NCBI RefSeq assembly: GCF_030758415.1
Contig: NZ_CP132334.1
Span: 1,488,001-1,552,000 of the forward strand
DNA from: Parvularcula sp. IMCC14364
GTDB lineage: Bacteria > Pseudomonadota > Alphaproteobacteria > Caulobacterales > Parvularculaceae
Direction of reading: 5' to 3'
Length of the DNA stretch: 64,000 nt
How positions within the stretch are numbered: the stretch's first letter is position 1; every line of letters starts with the position of its first letter. This document shows, one piece after another, positions 29,076 through 39,277 of the stretch. Under the pieces are notes generated by a model. It had not been told where the DNA came from, searched no databases, and was given only the letters and a program-made list of their open reading frames with translations. A program made the position numbers and the translations under genes.

Positions 29076-29076
29076 C

Positions 29077-30381
29077 TTAACGCTGATTGCGATTGATAAA
29101 GTCGCGCTGAGGTGCACCAGTATATATCTGCCGTGGGCGTCCAATTCTCTGGTTCGGATCTTCTATCATCTCTGACCATTGTGCAATCCAGCCAACAGTA
29201 CGGGCGAGCGCAAACAGCACAGTAAACATGTCGGTCGGGAAGCCTAGTGCCCGCAGCGTAATGCCAGAGTAGAAATCAATATTCGGATAGAGTTTTTTCT
29301 CGACAAAATACTCATCTTCAAGGGCAATTTTCTCCAGCTCCAGTGCGATATCAAGGAGTGGTTCATTCTTGATCTGCAGGGCATCCAGCACTTCATGGCA
29401 GGCCTGCTGCATGACTTTCGCGCGGGGGTCATAATTCTTGTAAACACGGTGGCCAAAACCCATCAACCGGAACGGGTCAGACTTGTCCTTGGCTTTGGCG
29501 ACATATTCCGGGATACGATCAACAGAGCCAATTTCTGCCAGCATATTCAGAGCGGCTTCATTCGCACCACCATGGGAAGGACCCCAAAGACAGGCGATAC
29601 CAGCTGCAATGCAGGCGAACGGATTGGCGTTGGACGAACCAGCCAGGCGAACCGTAGACGTCGACGCGTTCTGCTCGTGGTCCATATGCAGAATGAAAAT
29701 CTTGTCGAGTGCGTCTGCCAGCACTCGATTGACTTCATAATCTTCCGCAGAGACCTGAAAACACATCTGCATAAAATTCTCTGTGTATCCAAGGTCATTC
29801 CGAGGAGACACGAACGCCTGACCAACACTGTATTTGTAGGCCATCGCCGCGATCGTCGGCATTTTGGCGATCATTCTGTGTGTTGCGATCCGGCGCTGCT
29901 CAGGATCGTTAATGTCAGTTGAGTCGTGGTAAAAAGCAGACAGCGCACCGACAGCACCACACATGATCGCCATCGGATGCGCATCCCGGCGGAAACCGCT
30001 CAGGAAATTCTTGAACTGCTCGTGCACCATGGTGTGGTAAGTGATGTCGTGCTTGAATTGCTGATATTGATTTTCACTTGGCAACTCGCCATCCAGCAAC
30101 AAATAAGCAACTTCTATAAAGTCGGAGTTTTCAGCAAGCTGATCAATCGGATAGCCGCGATAAAGGAGGATACCTTCATCACCATCAATGAATGTGATTT
30201 GCGATTCACAACTTGCAGTTGAAGTGAAGCCGGGATCAAGCGTGAACAGACCGGTATCTTTATAGAACTTGGATATATCAACGACATTCGGGCCATGCGT
30301 GCCGCTATAGACACCAAACTCAACGTCCTTGCCACTCACATTCATCGATACATTACCGGCAGGCTTGATCTTGCTTTCCAT
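29077..30381 (-). CDS. gltA: Citrate synthase
   Basis: 434 residues from the ATG at 30381, chosen for its GGAGAG site; ten upstream in-frame residues are atypical. Type II hexameric-type citrate synthase: active-site [23 protein letters not shown], and a C-terminal [13 protein letters not shown]. It condenses acetyl-CoA and oxaloacetate. It is located between lpxB and gltX, a familiar alphaproteobacterial arrangement. Confidence 0.96.
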   Translation of the reverse strand: MESKIKPAGNVSMNVSGKDVEFGVYSGTHGPNVVDISKFYKDTGLFTLDPGFTSTASCESQITFIDGDEGILLYRGYPIDQLAENSDFIEVAYLLLDGELPSENQYQQFKHDITYHTMVHEQFKNFLSGFRRDAHPMAIMCGAVGALSAFYHDSTDINDPEQRRIATHRMIAKMPTIAAMAYKYSVGQAFVSPRNDLGYTENFMQMCFQVSAEDYEVNRVLADALDKIFILHMDHEQNASTSTVRLAGSSNANPFACIAAGIACLWGPSHGGANEAALNMLAEIGSVDRIPEYVAKAKDKSDPFRLMGFGHRVYKNYDPRAKVMQQACHEVLDALQIKNEPLLDIALELEKIALEDEYFVEKKLYPNIDFYSGITLRALGFPTDMFTVLFALARTVGWIAQWSEMIEDPNQRIGRPRQIYTGAPQRDFINRNQR

Positions 30382-30508
30382 CATATCTCTCCATTGTGCG
30401 CTGCAGCGCATAGTGATTTCGCGCGATACTAGAAGTCTTGCTGAAATTATCCAGTCTCTAAGCTGTAAAAATTATCACAAACTGACGCGTATCGATCTCA
30501 GGCGGTAT

Positions 30509-31912
30509 TCAGCTTATCTGATAATCCAGTCTGGCGAGGGCCACGTCTCTGCCAAGGACATACAAAACCTGACCAAGAGATGGTGAGGGATTCCCCCCTG
30601 TCAAAGCTGCCCTGACCGGTGGGCCAATCTGCCCGAATCCGACATCTTTTGCTTCTGCATGTTGTTGCAATGCTTCTTCAAGCTGCGTTTCGTCCCATGC
30701 GCTCATCTGCGTCAGGAGGTCACGCACCTCTTTCAGCGTATCAAGGGCACCTTCCTTCTTGAGGGGTTTGGCGGCCTTGCCTGTGAGGTCAAATGGTTCT
30801 GCTGCCATAATAAACATGGCGGCCGTTGCGGTGTCTGCCAGGTTGCTGGCACGCTCTTTCAGAAATGGGACGGCCCGTAATAATTGTTCATTCTGTTCTT
30901 GCGTAATGCTGAGACCAGCCTGTTGCAGGAATGGCGTTGCCAGTTCAATGAACCTGTCTGGTTCAAGATCGCGCAGATAATGCGCGTTAATATAGTCCAG
31001 CTTGTCCAGATCAAGCCGGGCCGGGGACTTGTTGATACCACTGAAATCAAACCACTTTTTCGCATTGTCGACAGGGATGATTTCATCATCACCATGCGCC
31101 CATCCAAGACGCAGCAAATAATTCGACAGTCCTTCTGGCAGATACCCAAGGTCACGGTAGGCTTCCACGCCGAGCGCACCATGGCGTTTTGACAGTTTGG
31201 CACCGTCAGAGCCGTGGATCAGGGGAATGTGGGCGAAAACGGGTGTTGTCCAGCCCAAGGCGTCATAAAGCTGCATCTGGCGTGCGCCGTTGATCAGATG
31301 ATCGTCGCCGCGAATGATATGCGTCACAGCCATATCGTGATCGTCTACGACCACAGCCAGCATATATGTGGGCGTACCGTCTGAGCGTAATAGCACCATG
31401 TCATCAAGCACGGCGACAGAAAACCTCACCTCTCCCTGTACCTGGTCGGGTAGTCTGAGATCGCCGCTTGAGGGTGCCTTGAGGCGAATAGCATATGGCC
31501 CATCAGGCGTCTGGCCCTCATGATCCCGCCACGGGCTCTCGAAACGGGTGTTGTTTTCTCTGGCATGCTGCCGGGCTGCATCCAGTTCTTCACCGGTAAG
31601 CCAGCATCGATAGGCATGACCTGCTGAAAGAAGCTGCCGGGCCACTTCGGCATGACGTTCGGCTCTGGCGAATTGCGAAATCGGCTCGCCATCCCAATCA
31701 ATCCCGAGCCAACTAAGCCCGTCGAGAATCGCTGCCACGGCAGCTTCATTGTGGCGAGCCCGGTCTGTGTCTTCGATCCTGAGCAGAAACTGACCTTGAC
31801 CGGCTGCTTTCTCTCCTCTGGCATACAGCCAGTTGAAGAGCGCTGTTCGGGCCCCGCCGATATGCAGGTACCCGGTTGGGGAGGGGGCAAAGCGCGTGAC
31901 AATACTGTTCAT
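30509..31912 (-). CDS. gltX: Glutamyl-tRNA synthetase
   Basis: 467 residues from the ATG at 31912 (M-N-S-I-V-T-R-F-A-P-S-P-T-G-Y-L-H-I-G-G); an upstream start at 31996 was rejected. The HIGH motif is L-H-I-G and the KMSKS motif is K-L-S-K-R-H. It charges tRNA-Glu; many alphaproteobacteria carry two GltX proteins of which one also serves tRNA-Gln, and this sequence alone does not tell which this is. It diverges from comEC. Confidence 0.95.
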   Translation of the reverse strand: MNSIVTRFAPSPTGYLHIGGARTALFNWLYARGEKAAGQGQFLLRIEDTDRARHNEAAVAAILDGLSWLGIDWDGEPISQFARAERHAEVARQLLSAGHAYRCWLTGEELDAARQHARENNTRFESPWRDHEGQTPDGPYAIRLKAPSSGDLRLPDQVQGEVRFSVAVLDDMVLLRSDGTPTYMLAVVVDDHDMAVTHIIRGDDHLINGARQMQLYDALGWTTPVFAHIPLIHGSDGAKLSKRHGALGVEAYRDLGYLPEGLSNYLLRLGWAHGDDEIIPVDNAKKWFDFSGINKSPARLDLDKLDYINAHYLRDLEPDRFIELATPFLQQAGLSITQEQNEQLLRAVPFLKERASNLADTATAAMFIMAAEPFDLTGKAAKPLKKEGALDTLKEVRDLLTQMSAWDETQLEEALQQHAEAKDVGFGQIGPPVRAALTGGNPSPSLGQVLYVLGRDVALARLDYQIS

Positions 31913-33772
31913 TGCGGACAAGTGATCCTGTAGGATAGATTTATATGAAGACGCGCGCATAGCATGAACGAGGGAGTGGTGCCACGCCGAAGTCATTTGT
32001 AGCGGAACGCCTTTTTGCTGACGAAAGGCTGGTTGCCCGATGTCGCAACTGGATTCAGGCAGAGCGGGGGTCTCTGATCCTGTGGGCGCCGGTGCTGGTT
32101 GGTATCGGTATTGCCATATATTTCAGCCTGAAACAGGAGCCACCCTTGTTAGCTGGGCCAGTTGTTTTGACCGCTATCTTGGTACTGCTTTTCCTGCGAT
32201 CGAAATATTTGCACTGGATCAGGCCTGTCTTGATTGTCTTGATCCTTGTGGCGCTAGGATTCAGTACAGCGACAATTCGCACGGCGAGTCTCGCGACACA
32301 GTTTCTGCCTGACGGGCTGGCGCCTTATCTTGTCGAAGGCCGCCTTCTGCTCGTGGAAGACCGGTTGGATTCTGCGAGATATACTGTCGCTGTAACCAAA
32401 ATAAGTGGTTTGGCTTTCACGGATATGCCGACAAGGGTGCGCCTCAGTTGGCGCGGCCAAAGGCCAGACCTGACTGCTGGTGATATCATTCGTGTGCGCG
32501 CCATGTTGTCGTCGCCGCCTGAACCTGTCAGGCCGGGCGGATATGACTATGCACGACAGCTTTATTTTGAAAAAATAGGCGGCGTCGGCTATGCGACATC
32601 CCCCCCTGTAACTGTATCCTCTCATGAGGCAAAGCCTGCTCTTGCTTTGTCCATAGAGCGTATCCGCACTTATCTGGCAGCACGAATATCCAACGCCCTG
32701 AGCTCAGCAACACCAGAGGCGCGCGCCGTATGTGTGGCGCTGGTGACGGGTAAGCGTGACAGTATTGATGAAGACACTGAGCAAATATTGCGCGACGCAG
32801 GTCTCGCTCATTTGCTGGCAATTTCTGGGTTACATCTTGGCCTCGTTGCAGGGTCCTTGTTCGCAGGGACACGTTTCCTGCTGGCCTGTAACGAGCATCT
32901 GGCGCTGAAATATCCGATCAAGAAAATAGCAGCTCTGGTCGCCTTGGCCGGGGCCTTTTTATATCTCTTTATTTCAGGCGGCGCATGGTCCACACAGCGC
33001 GCATTCATTATGGCGGCAGTTGTTTTCGTAGCTATAATCTTGGACAGGCGCGGCATTTCTCTGCGCAATGTCGCTCTGGCAGCACTTTTTATCCTTATAC
33101 TGAGGCCTGAAGCACTCTGGCAGGCAGGCTTTCAGATGTCTTTTGCTGCCGTGACCGTGCTGATTTCTGCCTATGAATGGTATCACCGTAAACAGTTCTC
33201 TCTCAGCAATAGTGCAATAGGTGGCATCAACGATCGTGGATGGTTCGGTAAGTCAGCATTATACTTTTCAGGTTTGACTGCAACCAGTATTCTGGCTGGT
33301 ATCGCGACGGCACCATTCGGGATATTTCATTTCAATCGCTATGCTGCATACGGCCTTGCCGGGAACCTGCTGGCAATGCCGGTAATGGCAGTGCTTATCA
33401 TGCCGGTAGCAATCTTCGCAATTTTGCTGATTCCAACGGGACTGGACTGGATCCTGTGGAGAATTATGGCTTTCGGTGTTCAGACAGTCCTTGGCGTTGC
33501 TGCATTTGTTTCGGCTATACCGGGGGCTGTGACAAATGTTGCACAAATCAGCACTTACTCTTTCAGCATGATGATCATTGGGGGGCTGATATTATGCCTG
33601 TTTCAGTCGCCGCTCAGAATGGCTGGAGGGGGTATTATTGCAGCTGGCTGCTTCTTGATGATCTGGCCGTGGCGGAGCGATATGCTTATCAGCCGGGATG
33701 GCGGCAATATGGCGATAAGGTTACACCATGGCGGCGCGGAAGACCTGGTCCCGCTAAGCATTTCCAGGGAGA

Positions 33773-33776
33773 AATT
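33773..33776. repeat. Target-site duplication AATT, left copy
   Basis: AATT directly precedes the outer IS element and is repeated at 36215-36218 after it. Removing the element and one copy restores the comEC reading frame. Confidence 0.8.
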
Positions 33777-33881
33777 TGTAAAGCCCCATTGTTATGGGCC
33801 ATTTCTTGTTAGAGTCTCAGGCACAGTTGAAGTGCTCCCCGATGTTGGACCACCTGGCCGGAGGATTTTCCGGTTTGATGA

Positions 33882-34691
33882 TCATGGCGGTGATTGGTCC
33901 GCCATTCGATTTACCAGTTCGACAGGCGAGATATTGCCAATCGCACTGTGGGGTCGAAACTCATTATAGTCTCTACGCCAGTTCTCCAGTTTTTCCCGCG
34001 CATCGTCAAGGTTCATAAACCAGTGCGTGTTCAGACATTCCGCCCGGAACTTGCCGTTGAAACTTTCAATGAAGGCATTATCCGTCGGCTTGCCCGGCCG
34101 TGAGAAGTCCAGTGTGACGTTTTTTGTGTATGCCCACAGATCAAGATCTCGAGAGATAAACTCAGGACCGTTGTCCGCCCTAATAGACTTTGGATAGCCG
34201 AACACCCGGCAAGCCTGCTCCAGTGTTCTGACGACATCTTCTCCTTTGTAGCTGAACCTTGCATCAATCACTGGAGAGAACCGGGAGAATGTATCCACTA
34301 CAGTCAATACTCTCAGCTTACGTCCTGTCACCAGTTGATCATGAACGAAGTCCATGGCCCATGTTTCATTGACGGCTGTCGCCTCCTTTCTGTCATCGCG
34401 CAGCTTTGCCTTTACCCGGCGTTTGGGCGTCTTGTTCCTCAGCTGCAGCCCCATTTCATGATAGAGTCGATAAACGCGTTTCGCGTTTATCGCCCATCCT
34501 TCTCTTTTCAGAAGAACATGGATGCGCCGATAGCCATATCTGACCCGGGTTTCAGCAATCTCTTTGATACGTTTCTTCAGATCGGCCTGACCGTCTCGCC
34601 GGGTTTTGTACTGTTGTGTCGATCGCGGCGCCTGCAGGACACGGCAGGCACGCCGTTCACTGACTTTCCAGACAGCAATCAGATCATTCAC
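33882..34691 (-). CDS. IS3-family transposase OrfB (inner element)
   Basis: DDE transposase. Catalytic residues lie in W-A-M-D-F-V-H-D, A-D-N-G-P-E-F and N-A-F-I-E-S-F-N-G. An HTH_21-type region (Y-G-Y-R-R-I-H-V-L-L) precedes it. The frame is open upstream of the annotated start (A-L-R-P-A-R-R-R-D-L-V-N-D-L), overlapping the end of orfA, as expected for a -1 frameshift OrfAB fusion. It appears complete. Confidence 0.9.
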   Translation of the reverse strand: MNDLIAVWKVSERRACRVLQAPRSTQQYKTRRDGQADLKKRIKEIAETRVRYGYRRIHVLLKREGWAINAKRVYRLYHEMGLQLRNKTPKRRVKAKLRDDRKEATAVNETWAMDFVHDQLVTGRKLRVLTVVDTFSRFSPVIDARFSYKGEDVVRTLEQACRVFGYPKSIRADNGPEFISRDLDLWAYTKNVTLDFSRPGKPTDNAFIESFNGKFRAECLNTHWFMNLDDAREKLENWRRDYNEFRPHSAIGNISPVELVNRMADQSPP

Positions 34692-34714
34692 AAGATCCCG
34701 GCGGCGAGCAGGCC

Positions 34715-34981
34715 TTAGAGCTTTCGCTTGATAACGTCCTGCAGCATGGCTTTGTCGAGAGACAGGTCAGCCACAAGCTTCTTCAGATTGTTGTTCTCTT
34801 CTTCCAGCTGTTTTAACCGCTTCATCTCGGATGGCATCAGCCCAGCATACTTTTTCCGCCAGTTATAGAAGGTGGCATCCGAGATGCCTGCCTTTCGGCA
34901 AACCTCCTTTACTGGCGTTCCTTCATCTGCCTGCTTCAAAATAAATGCTATCTGTGCGTCGGTGAACTTCGTTCGTTTCAT
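34715..34981 (-). CDS. IS3-family transposase OrfA (inner element)
   Basis: 88 residues. Helix-turn-helix (D-A-Q-I-A-F-I-L-K-Q-A ... I-S-D-A-T-F-Y-N-W-R-K-K-Y) followed by a Leu/Glu-rich coiled coil ending L-Q-D-V-I-K-R-K-L. It binds the element ends and is translated with orfB by frameshifting. Full length for the subgroup. Confidence 0.9.
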   Translation of the reverse strand: MKRTKFTDAQIAFILKQADEGTPVKEVCRKAGISDATFYNWRKKYAGLMPSEMKRLKQLEEENNNLKKLVADLSLDKAMLQDVIKRKL

Positions 34982-35009
34982 GGAATTCTCCTCGTCCCGT
35001 AAAGGGACC

Positions 35010-35828
35010 CTAAATTAGAAAATTCCAGCCATAAATGGTCCAGTTTTTGGGAAGCACGTCAACAGGTGGACGCATATTGAGTGCCTGATGAGGCCGGATA
35101 TGATTGTACTGTCTGAGCCACCTGGTGATGACTGTTCTTGCTTGATCTATTGTATGGAACCATTCAGCATTCAGAACTTCTCTGCGTAGTGTCCCATTGA
35201 AACGTTCATTATAACCGTTCTCCCAGGGACTGCCGGGATAAATGCGTATCGGCTTGATGCCAACCTTGCTCAGCCATTTCTGGAACGCTTCCGCTTTAAA
35301 CTCTGGGCCATTATCTGACCGAATATAGTCAGGCTTACCTCTCGCCAAGAACAATGGGTACAGCGCCTCCAGCACCTCTACATTGCCCATCCGAGGCTTC
35401 ACGGTCACGCAGAGAGCCTCTCTGGTGTATTCATCCAGCACAGTCAGCATCTTGTACTGGGTACCATTGCTGAGCTTGTCATGTACGAAGTCAATCGCCC
35501 AGACATGGTTTGGATACTTCGGACGCAGCCTGATAATCGAGCTGTCTTTATGATAGAGGCGTTTGCGTCTCTTGTGACGTTTGGGGAGTTGCAGTCCTTC
35601 TTCTCTCCACAGGCGCTCGACCTTCTTGTGATTGACTTTCCAGCCTTCAACCTGCAGCAGCTCAGTGATCTTGCGGTAGCCGTACCGACCATACTGCTTG
35701 GCCAACCTGATTAATGCCAGCCGCAGGCTGTCATCATCTTTGGGAACTGCTCGATAGTGATAGGTCGATCTGGCAAGGCCAATCGTTCTGCATGTATGCC
35801 GTTCAGACGATCCAAACTTCTTGCGCAC
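35010..35828 (-). CDS. IS3-family transposase OrfB (outer element), C-terminus replaced
   Basis: 272 residues. DDE residues lie in W-A-I-D-F-V-H-D, S-D-N-G-P-E-F and N-E-R-F-N-G. Native sequence ends at V-D-V-L-P-K-N; the last ten residues (W-T-I-Y-G-W and on) are read from the inner element's end. Joining the outer element across the inner one gives P-K-N-I-G-E-H-F-N-C-A and a stop. All catalytic residues are present, so the protein could still act. Confidence 0.85.
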   Translation of the reverse strand: MRKKFGSSERHTCRTIGLARSTYHYRAVPKDDDSLRLALIRLAKQYGRYGYRKITELLQVEGWKVNHKKVERLWREEGLQLPKRHKRRKRLYHKDSSIIRLRPKYPNHVWAIDFVHDKLSNGTQYKMLTVLDEYTREALCVTVKPRMGNVEVLEALYPLFLARGKPDYIRSDNGPEFKAEAFQKWLSKVGIKPIRIYPGSPWENGYNERFNGTLRREVLNAEWFHTIDQARTVITRWLRQYNHIRPHQALNMRPPVDVLPKNWTIYGWNFLI

Positions 35829-35860
35829 ATGAATGACGGCCTGACGTAGATTGGCAATCG

Positions 35861-36148
35861 TCAGACCTTGGGCTTTAAATAATCGAGACTTTCTTTGAGG
35901 ATGAGTTTGTCTAACTCAAGCTCTGCGACAATCTTCTTCAGCCGGCCGTTCTCTTTCTCCAGCCCTTTCAGTTCCTGAAGCTGTGACTTACCCATGCCGC
36001 CATAGCGTTTGCGCCAGTTGTAATATGTCGCATCGCTGATACCTGCTGATCGACACGCCGTCTGCACGTCGCTTCCTGATGCCAGGCTCAGCTCAATCTG
36101 GCGCAACAGGTTCAATATGTCCTCGTCTGAAAATCTCTTCCTTGCCAT
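35861..36148 (-). CDS. IS3-family transposase OrfA (outer element)
   Basis: 95 residues. N-terminal F-S-D-E-D-I-L-N-L-L-R-Q-I then the helix-turn-helix I-S-D-A-T-Y-Y-N-W-R-K-R-Y-G-G-M, and a coiled coil with L-K-K-I-V-A-E-L-E-L-D-K. It is related to but clearly distinct from the inner element's OrfA, so the two elements are different IS types. Confidence 0.9.
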   Translation of the reverse strand: MARKRFSDEDILNLLRQIELSLASGSDVQTACRSAGISDATYYNWRKRYGGMGKSQLQELKGLEKENGRLKKIVAELELDKLILKESLDYLKPKV

Positions 36149-36214
36149 CTCAATACCTCCACATTCTCATAGAATAATACGATTTAAGTGGCACAGTTAT
36201 AGGGGGCTAAGACA

Positions 36215-36218
36215 AATT
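36215..36218. repeat. Target-site duplication AATT, right copy
   Basis: Second copy of the four-base duplication, directly after the outer IS end. Confidence 0.8.
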
Positions 36219-36616
36219 CACAGTGCAGAATTGGCGGCGTGCCAACGGGCAGGGTGAAGATCTGACAGGTGTGCAAACCATGTTTCAGATCTTGCGCAAC
36301 AATCCTGCGCACGGAGGGTGCGATGGCAAAACCTGTTCAATAACCTTGAGGGACAGGCACACGGTATGGATCAGTACACAATACAATGCAGCCATTCTGG
36401 ACTGTCAGGGTAAAGACCTGATCGTAATACCAAATGCGATTTTCAGTTATGAACCTGGTGAATGCTCCACAGCCATCATAGACAAAAACTATCTGGCAAA
36501 TTCCGGGGCCGTGAGCATTACCTTTGGCAAGTCTGGCCCGGTAATTTCATCAAACCGTCACTTCAGGGGTGACAGGCCATGGGCGCAAAACCCATAACCT
36601 GTGAAACGTCAGTAGT

Positions 36617-37339
36617 TTAATATTGCCGAAGGAGGCCAACCAGCCTGCCCTGTACCTTCACGCGATTGGGACCAAATATGCGCGTCTCATAAGCTGGGTT
36701 GGCGGCTTCCAGGGCTATTGAAGCACCTTTCTTCCGCAAGCGTTTCAGTGTCGCTTCTTCTTCATCAACCAGTGCAACCACAATGTCGCCAGAGCCAGCA
36801 TCATCAGACTGCTTGATAAGCACAATGTCACCATCGTGAATACCAGCGTCGATCATTGAATCACCCTGAACTTCAAGCGCGTAATGCTCTCCCGACCCAA
36901 GCATGGCTTTGGGGACAGAAAAACGGTCCTGTTCATGCTGAATAGCGCTGATCGGCGTACCCGCTGCGATACGCCCCAGGACAGAAACCTCTACGACATT
37001 ATCATTATTGCTGACAGGCAGCTCCGTAACATTGTCGCGTTTTTGCCTGTTGCCGCCTGTGCCCTCAATAACTGAAGGCGAAAAGCCTTTTTTACGCTGC
37101 TTGATTGATTCTTCAGAAGCCAGGTCATCAGGCAATCTCAGTACCTCTAGAGCACGGGCGCGATGTGGCAGGCGACGGATAAATCCACGCTCCTCGAGCG
37201 CTGTAATGAGCCTGTGAATGCCGGACTTGGATTTAAGGTCCAGCGCCTCTTTCATTTCATCAAAAGAGGGAGAAATACCTGTTTCGCGGATCCGCTTGTC
37301 GATAAAAACCAGTAATTCGCGTTGTTTCGCAGTCAGCAT
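36617..37339 (-). CDS. lexA: LexA repressor
   Basis: 240 residues from the ATG at 37339, with AGGA upstream; the in-frame TTG two codons earlier was rejected. The N-terminal winged helix (1-65) is [10 protein letters not shown]. The autocleavage site Ala-Gly is in G-R-I-A-A-G-T-P; the catalytic Ser is in [10 protein letters not shown] and the Lys in E-A-T-L-K-R. A GTTC-N7-GTTC operator lies upstream, so the gene is autoregulated. It ends next to the 3' part of comEC, in the opposite direction. Confidence 0.96.
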   Translation of the reverse strand: MLTAKQRELLVFIDKRIRETGISPSFDEMKEALDLKSKSGIHRLITALEERGFIRRLPHRARALEVLRLPDDLASEESIKQRKKGFSPSVIEGTGGNRQKRDNVTELPVSNNDNVVEVSVLGRIAAGTPISAIQHEQDRFSVPKAMLGSGEHYALEVQGDSMIDAGIHDGDIVLIKQSDDAGSGDIVVALVDEEEATLKRLRKKGASIALEAANPAYETRIFGPNRVKVQGRLVGLLRQY

Positions 37340-37405
37340 CTTCAATCCTTTTCCGGGTGGTCAGATAACGAATCTGCACAACCTCCATGAGAACAAATCA
37401 TGTAT

Positions 37406-37420
37406 GTTCTAGTGATGTTC
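37406..37420 (-). promoter_or_regulatory. LexA operator (GTTC-N7-GTTC) of lexA
   Basis: GTTC at 37406-37409 and GTTC at 37417-37420, seven bases apart, 67 bases upstream of the lexA start. This is the canonical alphaproteobacterial SOS box. A further GAAC at 37391-37394 lies beside it. Confidence 0.85.
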
Positions 37421-37472
37421 ACTGTGTCGGTCAACATGCACCGGCGTCAGGAAGGAGGGGCCATGCGAATCT

Positions 37473-38255
37473 TCAGGCAAGCAGCTTGCACGTTGCCTCT
37501 TTGACATCGTGCTGTCGCATGAGGCTTTCGCCAATCAGGAAGGTCCGGATACCGGTGCGGGCCATCCTGTCCAGATCATCGCGTGATGAAAGGCCACTTT
37601 CACTGACAAGGAGTCTGTCGGACGGGCACAGGGTGGCTAACCGTTCGCTGGTCTGCAAACTGGTTTCAAACGTCCTGAGGTTACGGTTATTCACGCCAAT
37701 CAGTTCTGACCGGCATTGCAGAGCACGCTCAAGCTCCTGTTTGTCATGTGTTTCTATCAGGACATCCATATCATAATGGAGCGCTGCCTCTTCGAGTTCA
37801 GCAAGCTGCTGGTCTGAGAGGCAGGCAACGATTAACAGAATACAGTCAGCCCCCCAGGATCGGGCTTGCGCCATCTGATACGGATCAATCATGAAATCCT
37901 TCCGCAGGACGGGCAGTGATACGGCGTCGCGCGCCTGTTGCAGAAATTCAGGCTTGCCCTGAAAGCTCGGCGTGTCTGTGAGAACAGAAAGGCAGGTTGC
38001 GCCACCAGCCTGATAGGCGCGGGCAAGGTCAGGGGGATCAAAATCAGCTCTGATAAGAGCCTTGGACGGGCTGGCTTTTTTTATTTCTGCGATCAGCCCG
38101 TAGCCGTCGTGTGAAGCGTTGCGCAGCCGCTCAAGAAAGGGACGCACAGGCTCTGCGCTGGCAATCTCCTGCTCTAGGACAGATAGTGGCTTGTCCCTTT
38201 TGCTCGCAGCAACTTCCAGTTTCTTATACGCAACGATGTCATCAAGAATGGTCAT
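37473..38255 (-). CDS. trpC: Indole-3-glycerol phosphate synthase
   Basis: 260 residues, TIM barrel, tryptophan pathway. Starts [12 protein letters not shown]. Active-site parts are [12 protein letters not shown] near residue 55, L-R-K-D-F-M-I-D near 117, I-G-V-N-N-R-N-L and V-S-E-S-G-L. It overlaps trpD by four bases. Many relatives have moaC and moeA between trpC and lexA; here they are absent. Confidence 0.97.
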   Translation of the reverse strand: MTILDDIVAYKKLEVAASKRDKPLSVLEQEIASAEPVRPFLERLRNASHDGYGLIAEIKKASPSKALIRADFDPPDLARAYQAGGATCLSVLTDTPSFQGKPEFLQQARDAVSLPVLRKDFMIDPYQMAQARSWGADCILLIVACLSDQQLAELEEAALHYDMDVLIETHDKQELERALQCRSELIGVNNRNLRTFETSLQTSERLATLCPSDRLLVSESGLSSRDDLDRMARTGIRTFLIGESLMRQHDVKEATCKLLA

Positions 38256-39277
38256 GCGTTTGTCCGCTCCACAAGCAGTTGCAGCTTTCTGGCGGCCTTG
38301 CCGGTATCAATGGCCTCAGCGGCACGTGAGGCACCGTCTTTGAGGTTGACAGCACGACCCGCAACGATGAGGCCGGCGGCAGCATTGAAAAGAACAATAT
38401 TTCTGTAAGCTGATTTTTCACCTTCCAGCATGGCATGTAACGCGGTTGCGTTATGGCTGATATCGCCACCACGGATTTCATCGGCTGTATTGATATCAAG
38501 TCCGGCATCGTTCGGGGTTACGTCAAAATGTCTGATATTGCCGTCAGCAAGCGCTGAGACAAAACTTGGCCCTGTTGTCGTCAGCTCGTCCAGTCCATCA
38601 GAGCCGTGCACAACCCAGGCTGAAATCCCGCCCAGTTGTTGCAATACTTCAGCTACAGGCGCTGTCAGACTCCTGTTGAATACGCCGAGCAGCTGGTGTT
38701 TTGCGCCTGCCGGGTTGGTGAGCGGCCCGAGCAGATTAAACAATGTACGTACACCCATATCCTGACGTACAGGCGCGACGTGTCGCACAGCGGGGTGATG
38801 CCTTTGGGCAAAAAGAAAGGTAATGCCAATTTCATCAAGGCAGTTCTTTACAACGTCCATAGGGGCCATCAGGTTAACACCAAGCTCAGCCAGGACATCA
38901 GATGATCCTGACGAGGAACTCACAGCCTTGTTGCCATGTTTGGCAACGGGTACTCCGCACCCGGCCAGCACAAAAGCCACCGCAGTTGAGATATTATACG
39001 TATGTGCCCCGTCGCCGCCGGTCCCACAGGTGTCAAGGCAGCCCTCAGGCCCGTTGAAACGGTTTGCTTCCTGCCGCATTGCATAGGCCGCAGCAGCAAG
39101 TTCAGCTGGCGTTTCTCCACGCATTTTAAGGGCAGTGAGAAAAGTCGCTATCTGGACCGGCTTCACATTGCCGCTGAGCATTTCCTGCATGGCTTGCGCC
39201 ATCTGGTCTTGTTGCAGTGTGTCGCCGCTCGCGCTTTTGCGAACAATATCGCTGAAAGTCATGGTTTCATTCATCAT
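38252..39277 (-). CDS. trpD: Anthranilate phosphoribosyltransferase
   Basis: 341 residues. PRPP-binding [15 protein letters not shown] near residue 84, [14 protein letters not shown] and [10 protein letters not shown]. It converts anthranilate to phosphoribosyl anthranilate. The start overlaps the stop of trpG (TAATG), so translation is coupled. Confidence 0.97.
   Translation of the reverse strand: MMNETMTFSDIVRKSASGDTLQQDQMAQAMQEMLSGNVKPVQIATFLTALKMRGETPAELAAAAYAMRQEANRFNGPEGCLDTCGTGGDGAHTYNISTAVAFVLAGCGVPVAKHGNKAVSSSSGSSDVLAELGVNLMAPMDVVKNCLDEIGITFLFAQRHHPAVRHVAPVRQDMGVRTLFNLLGPLTNPAGAKHQLLGVFNRSLTAPVAEVLQQLGGISAWVVHGSDGLDELTTTGPSFVSALADGNIRHFDVTPNDAGLDINTADEIRGGDISHNATALHAMLEGEKSAYRNIVLFNAAAGLIVAGRAVNLKDGASRAAEAIDTGKAARKLQLLVERTNA

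Larger units (their letters stand above)
33846..35042 (-). mobile_element. Inner IS3-family element nested in the outer one
   Basis: 1197 bases. The left end starts TGGACCACCTGGCCGGAGG and the right end, read on the minus strand, starts TGGACCATTTATGGCTGG, a clear imperfect inverted repeat. It is inserted near the 3' end of the outer element's orfB. Flanks on the minus strand show a 2-3 base duplication (AC or AAC). It carries orfA 34715-34981 and orfB 33882-34691, and looks like the IS407 subgroup. Confidence 0.8.
33777..36214 (-). mobile_element. Outer IS3-family element inserted in comEC, itself interrupted
   Basis: It begins TGTAAAGCCCC at 33777 and ends, on the other strand, TGTCTTAGCCCC at 36214. 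The terminal inverted repeats match at about 18 of 28 positions with one gap. It is flanked by AATT duplications. Without the inner element (33846-35042) it is about 1.24 kb, normal for the family. It carries orfA (35861-36148) and orfB (35010-35828), both opposite to comEC. Confidence 0.8.
31964..36597 (+). pseudogene. comEC: comEC competence channel gene, disrupted by nested IS elements
   Basis: ComEC-family DNA-uptake channel. The 5' part is open to 33776; the 3' part resumes at 36219 and stops at 36597. Joining 33776 to 36219 (one AATT copy kept) gives S-R-E-K-F-T-V-Q-N-W-R-R-A-N-G in frame, about 687 residues from the GTG at 32092. The N-terminal DUF4131 region, the membrane core with H-L-L-A-I-S-G-L-H-L-G-L-V and the MBL-like C-terminus (R-G-D-R-P-W) are recognisable. 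A second lesion is likely: the frame is open from 31963 and encodes typical N-terminal sequence (E-R-L-F-A-D-E-R-L-V), but has no ATG, GTG or TTG before 32092. The ATG at 31964 is one frame off. Confidence 0.88.

Noticed and set aside
33780-33969. Tail of the comEC-frame ORF running on past 33776
   Set aside because: These 63 codons are read from IS sequence, not from ComEC.
36223-36597. 124-codon ORF as an independent hypothetical gene
   Set aside because: It continues ComEC in frame across the IS and lacks its own ribosome binding site.
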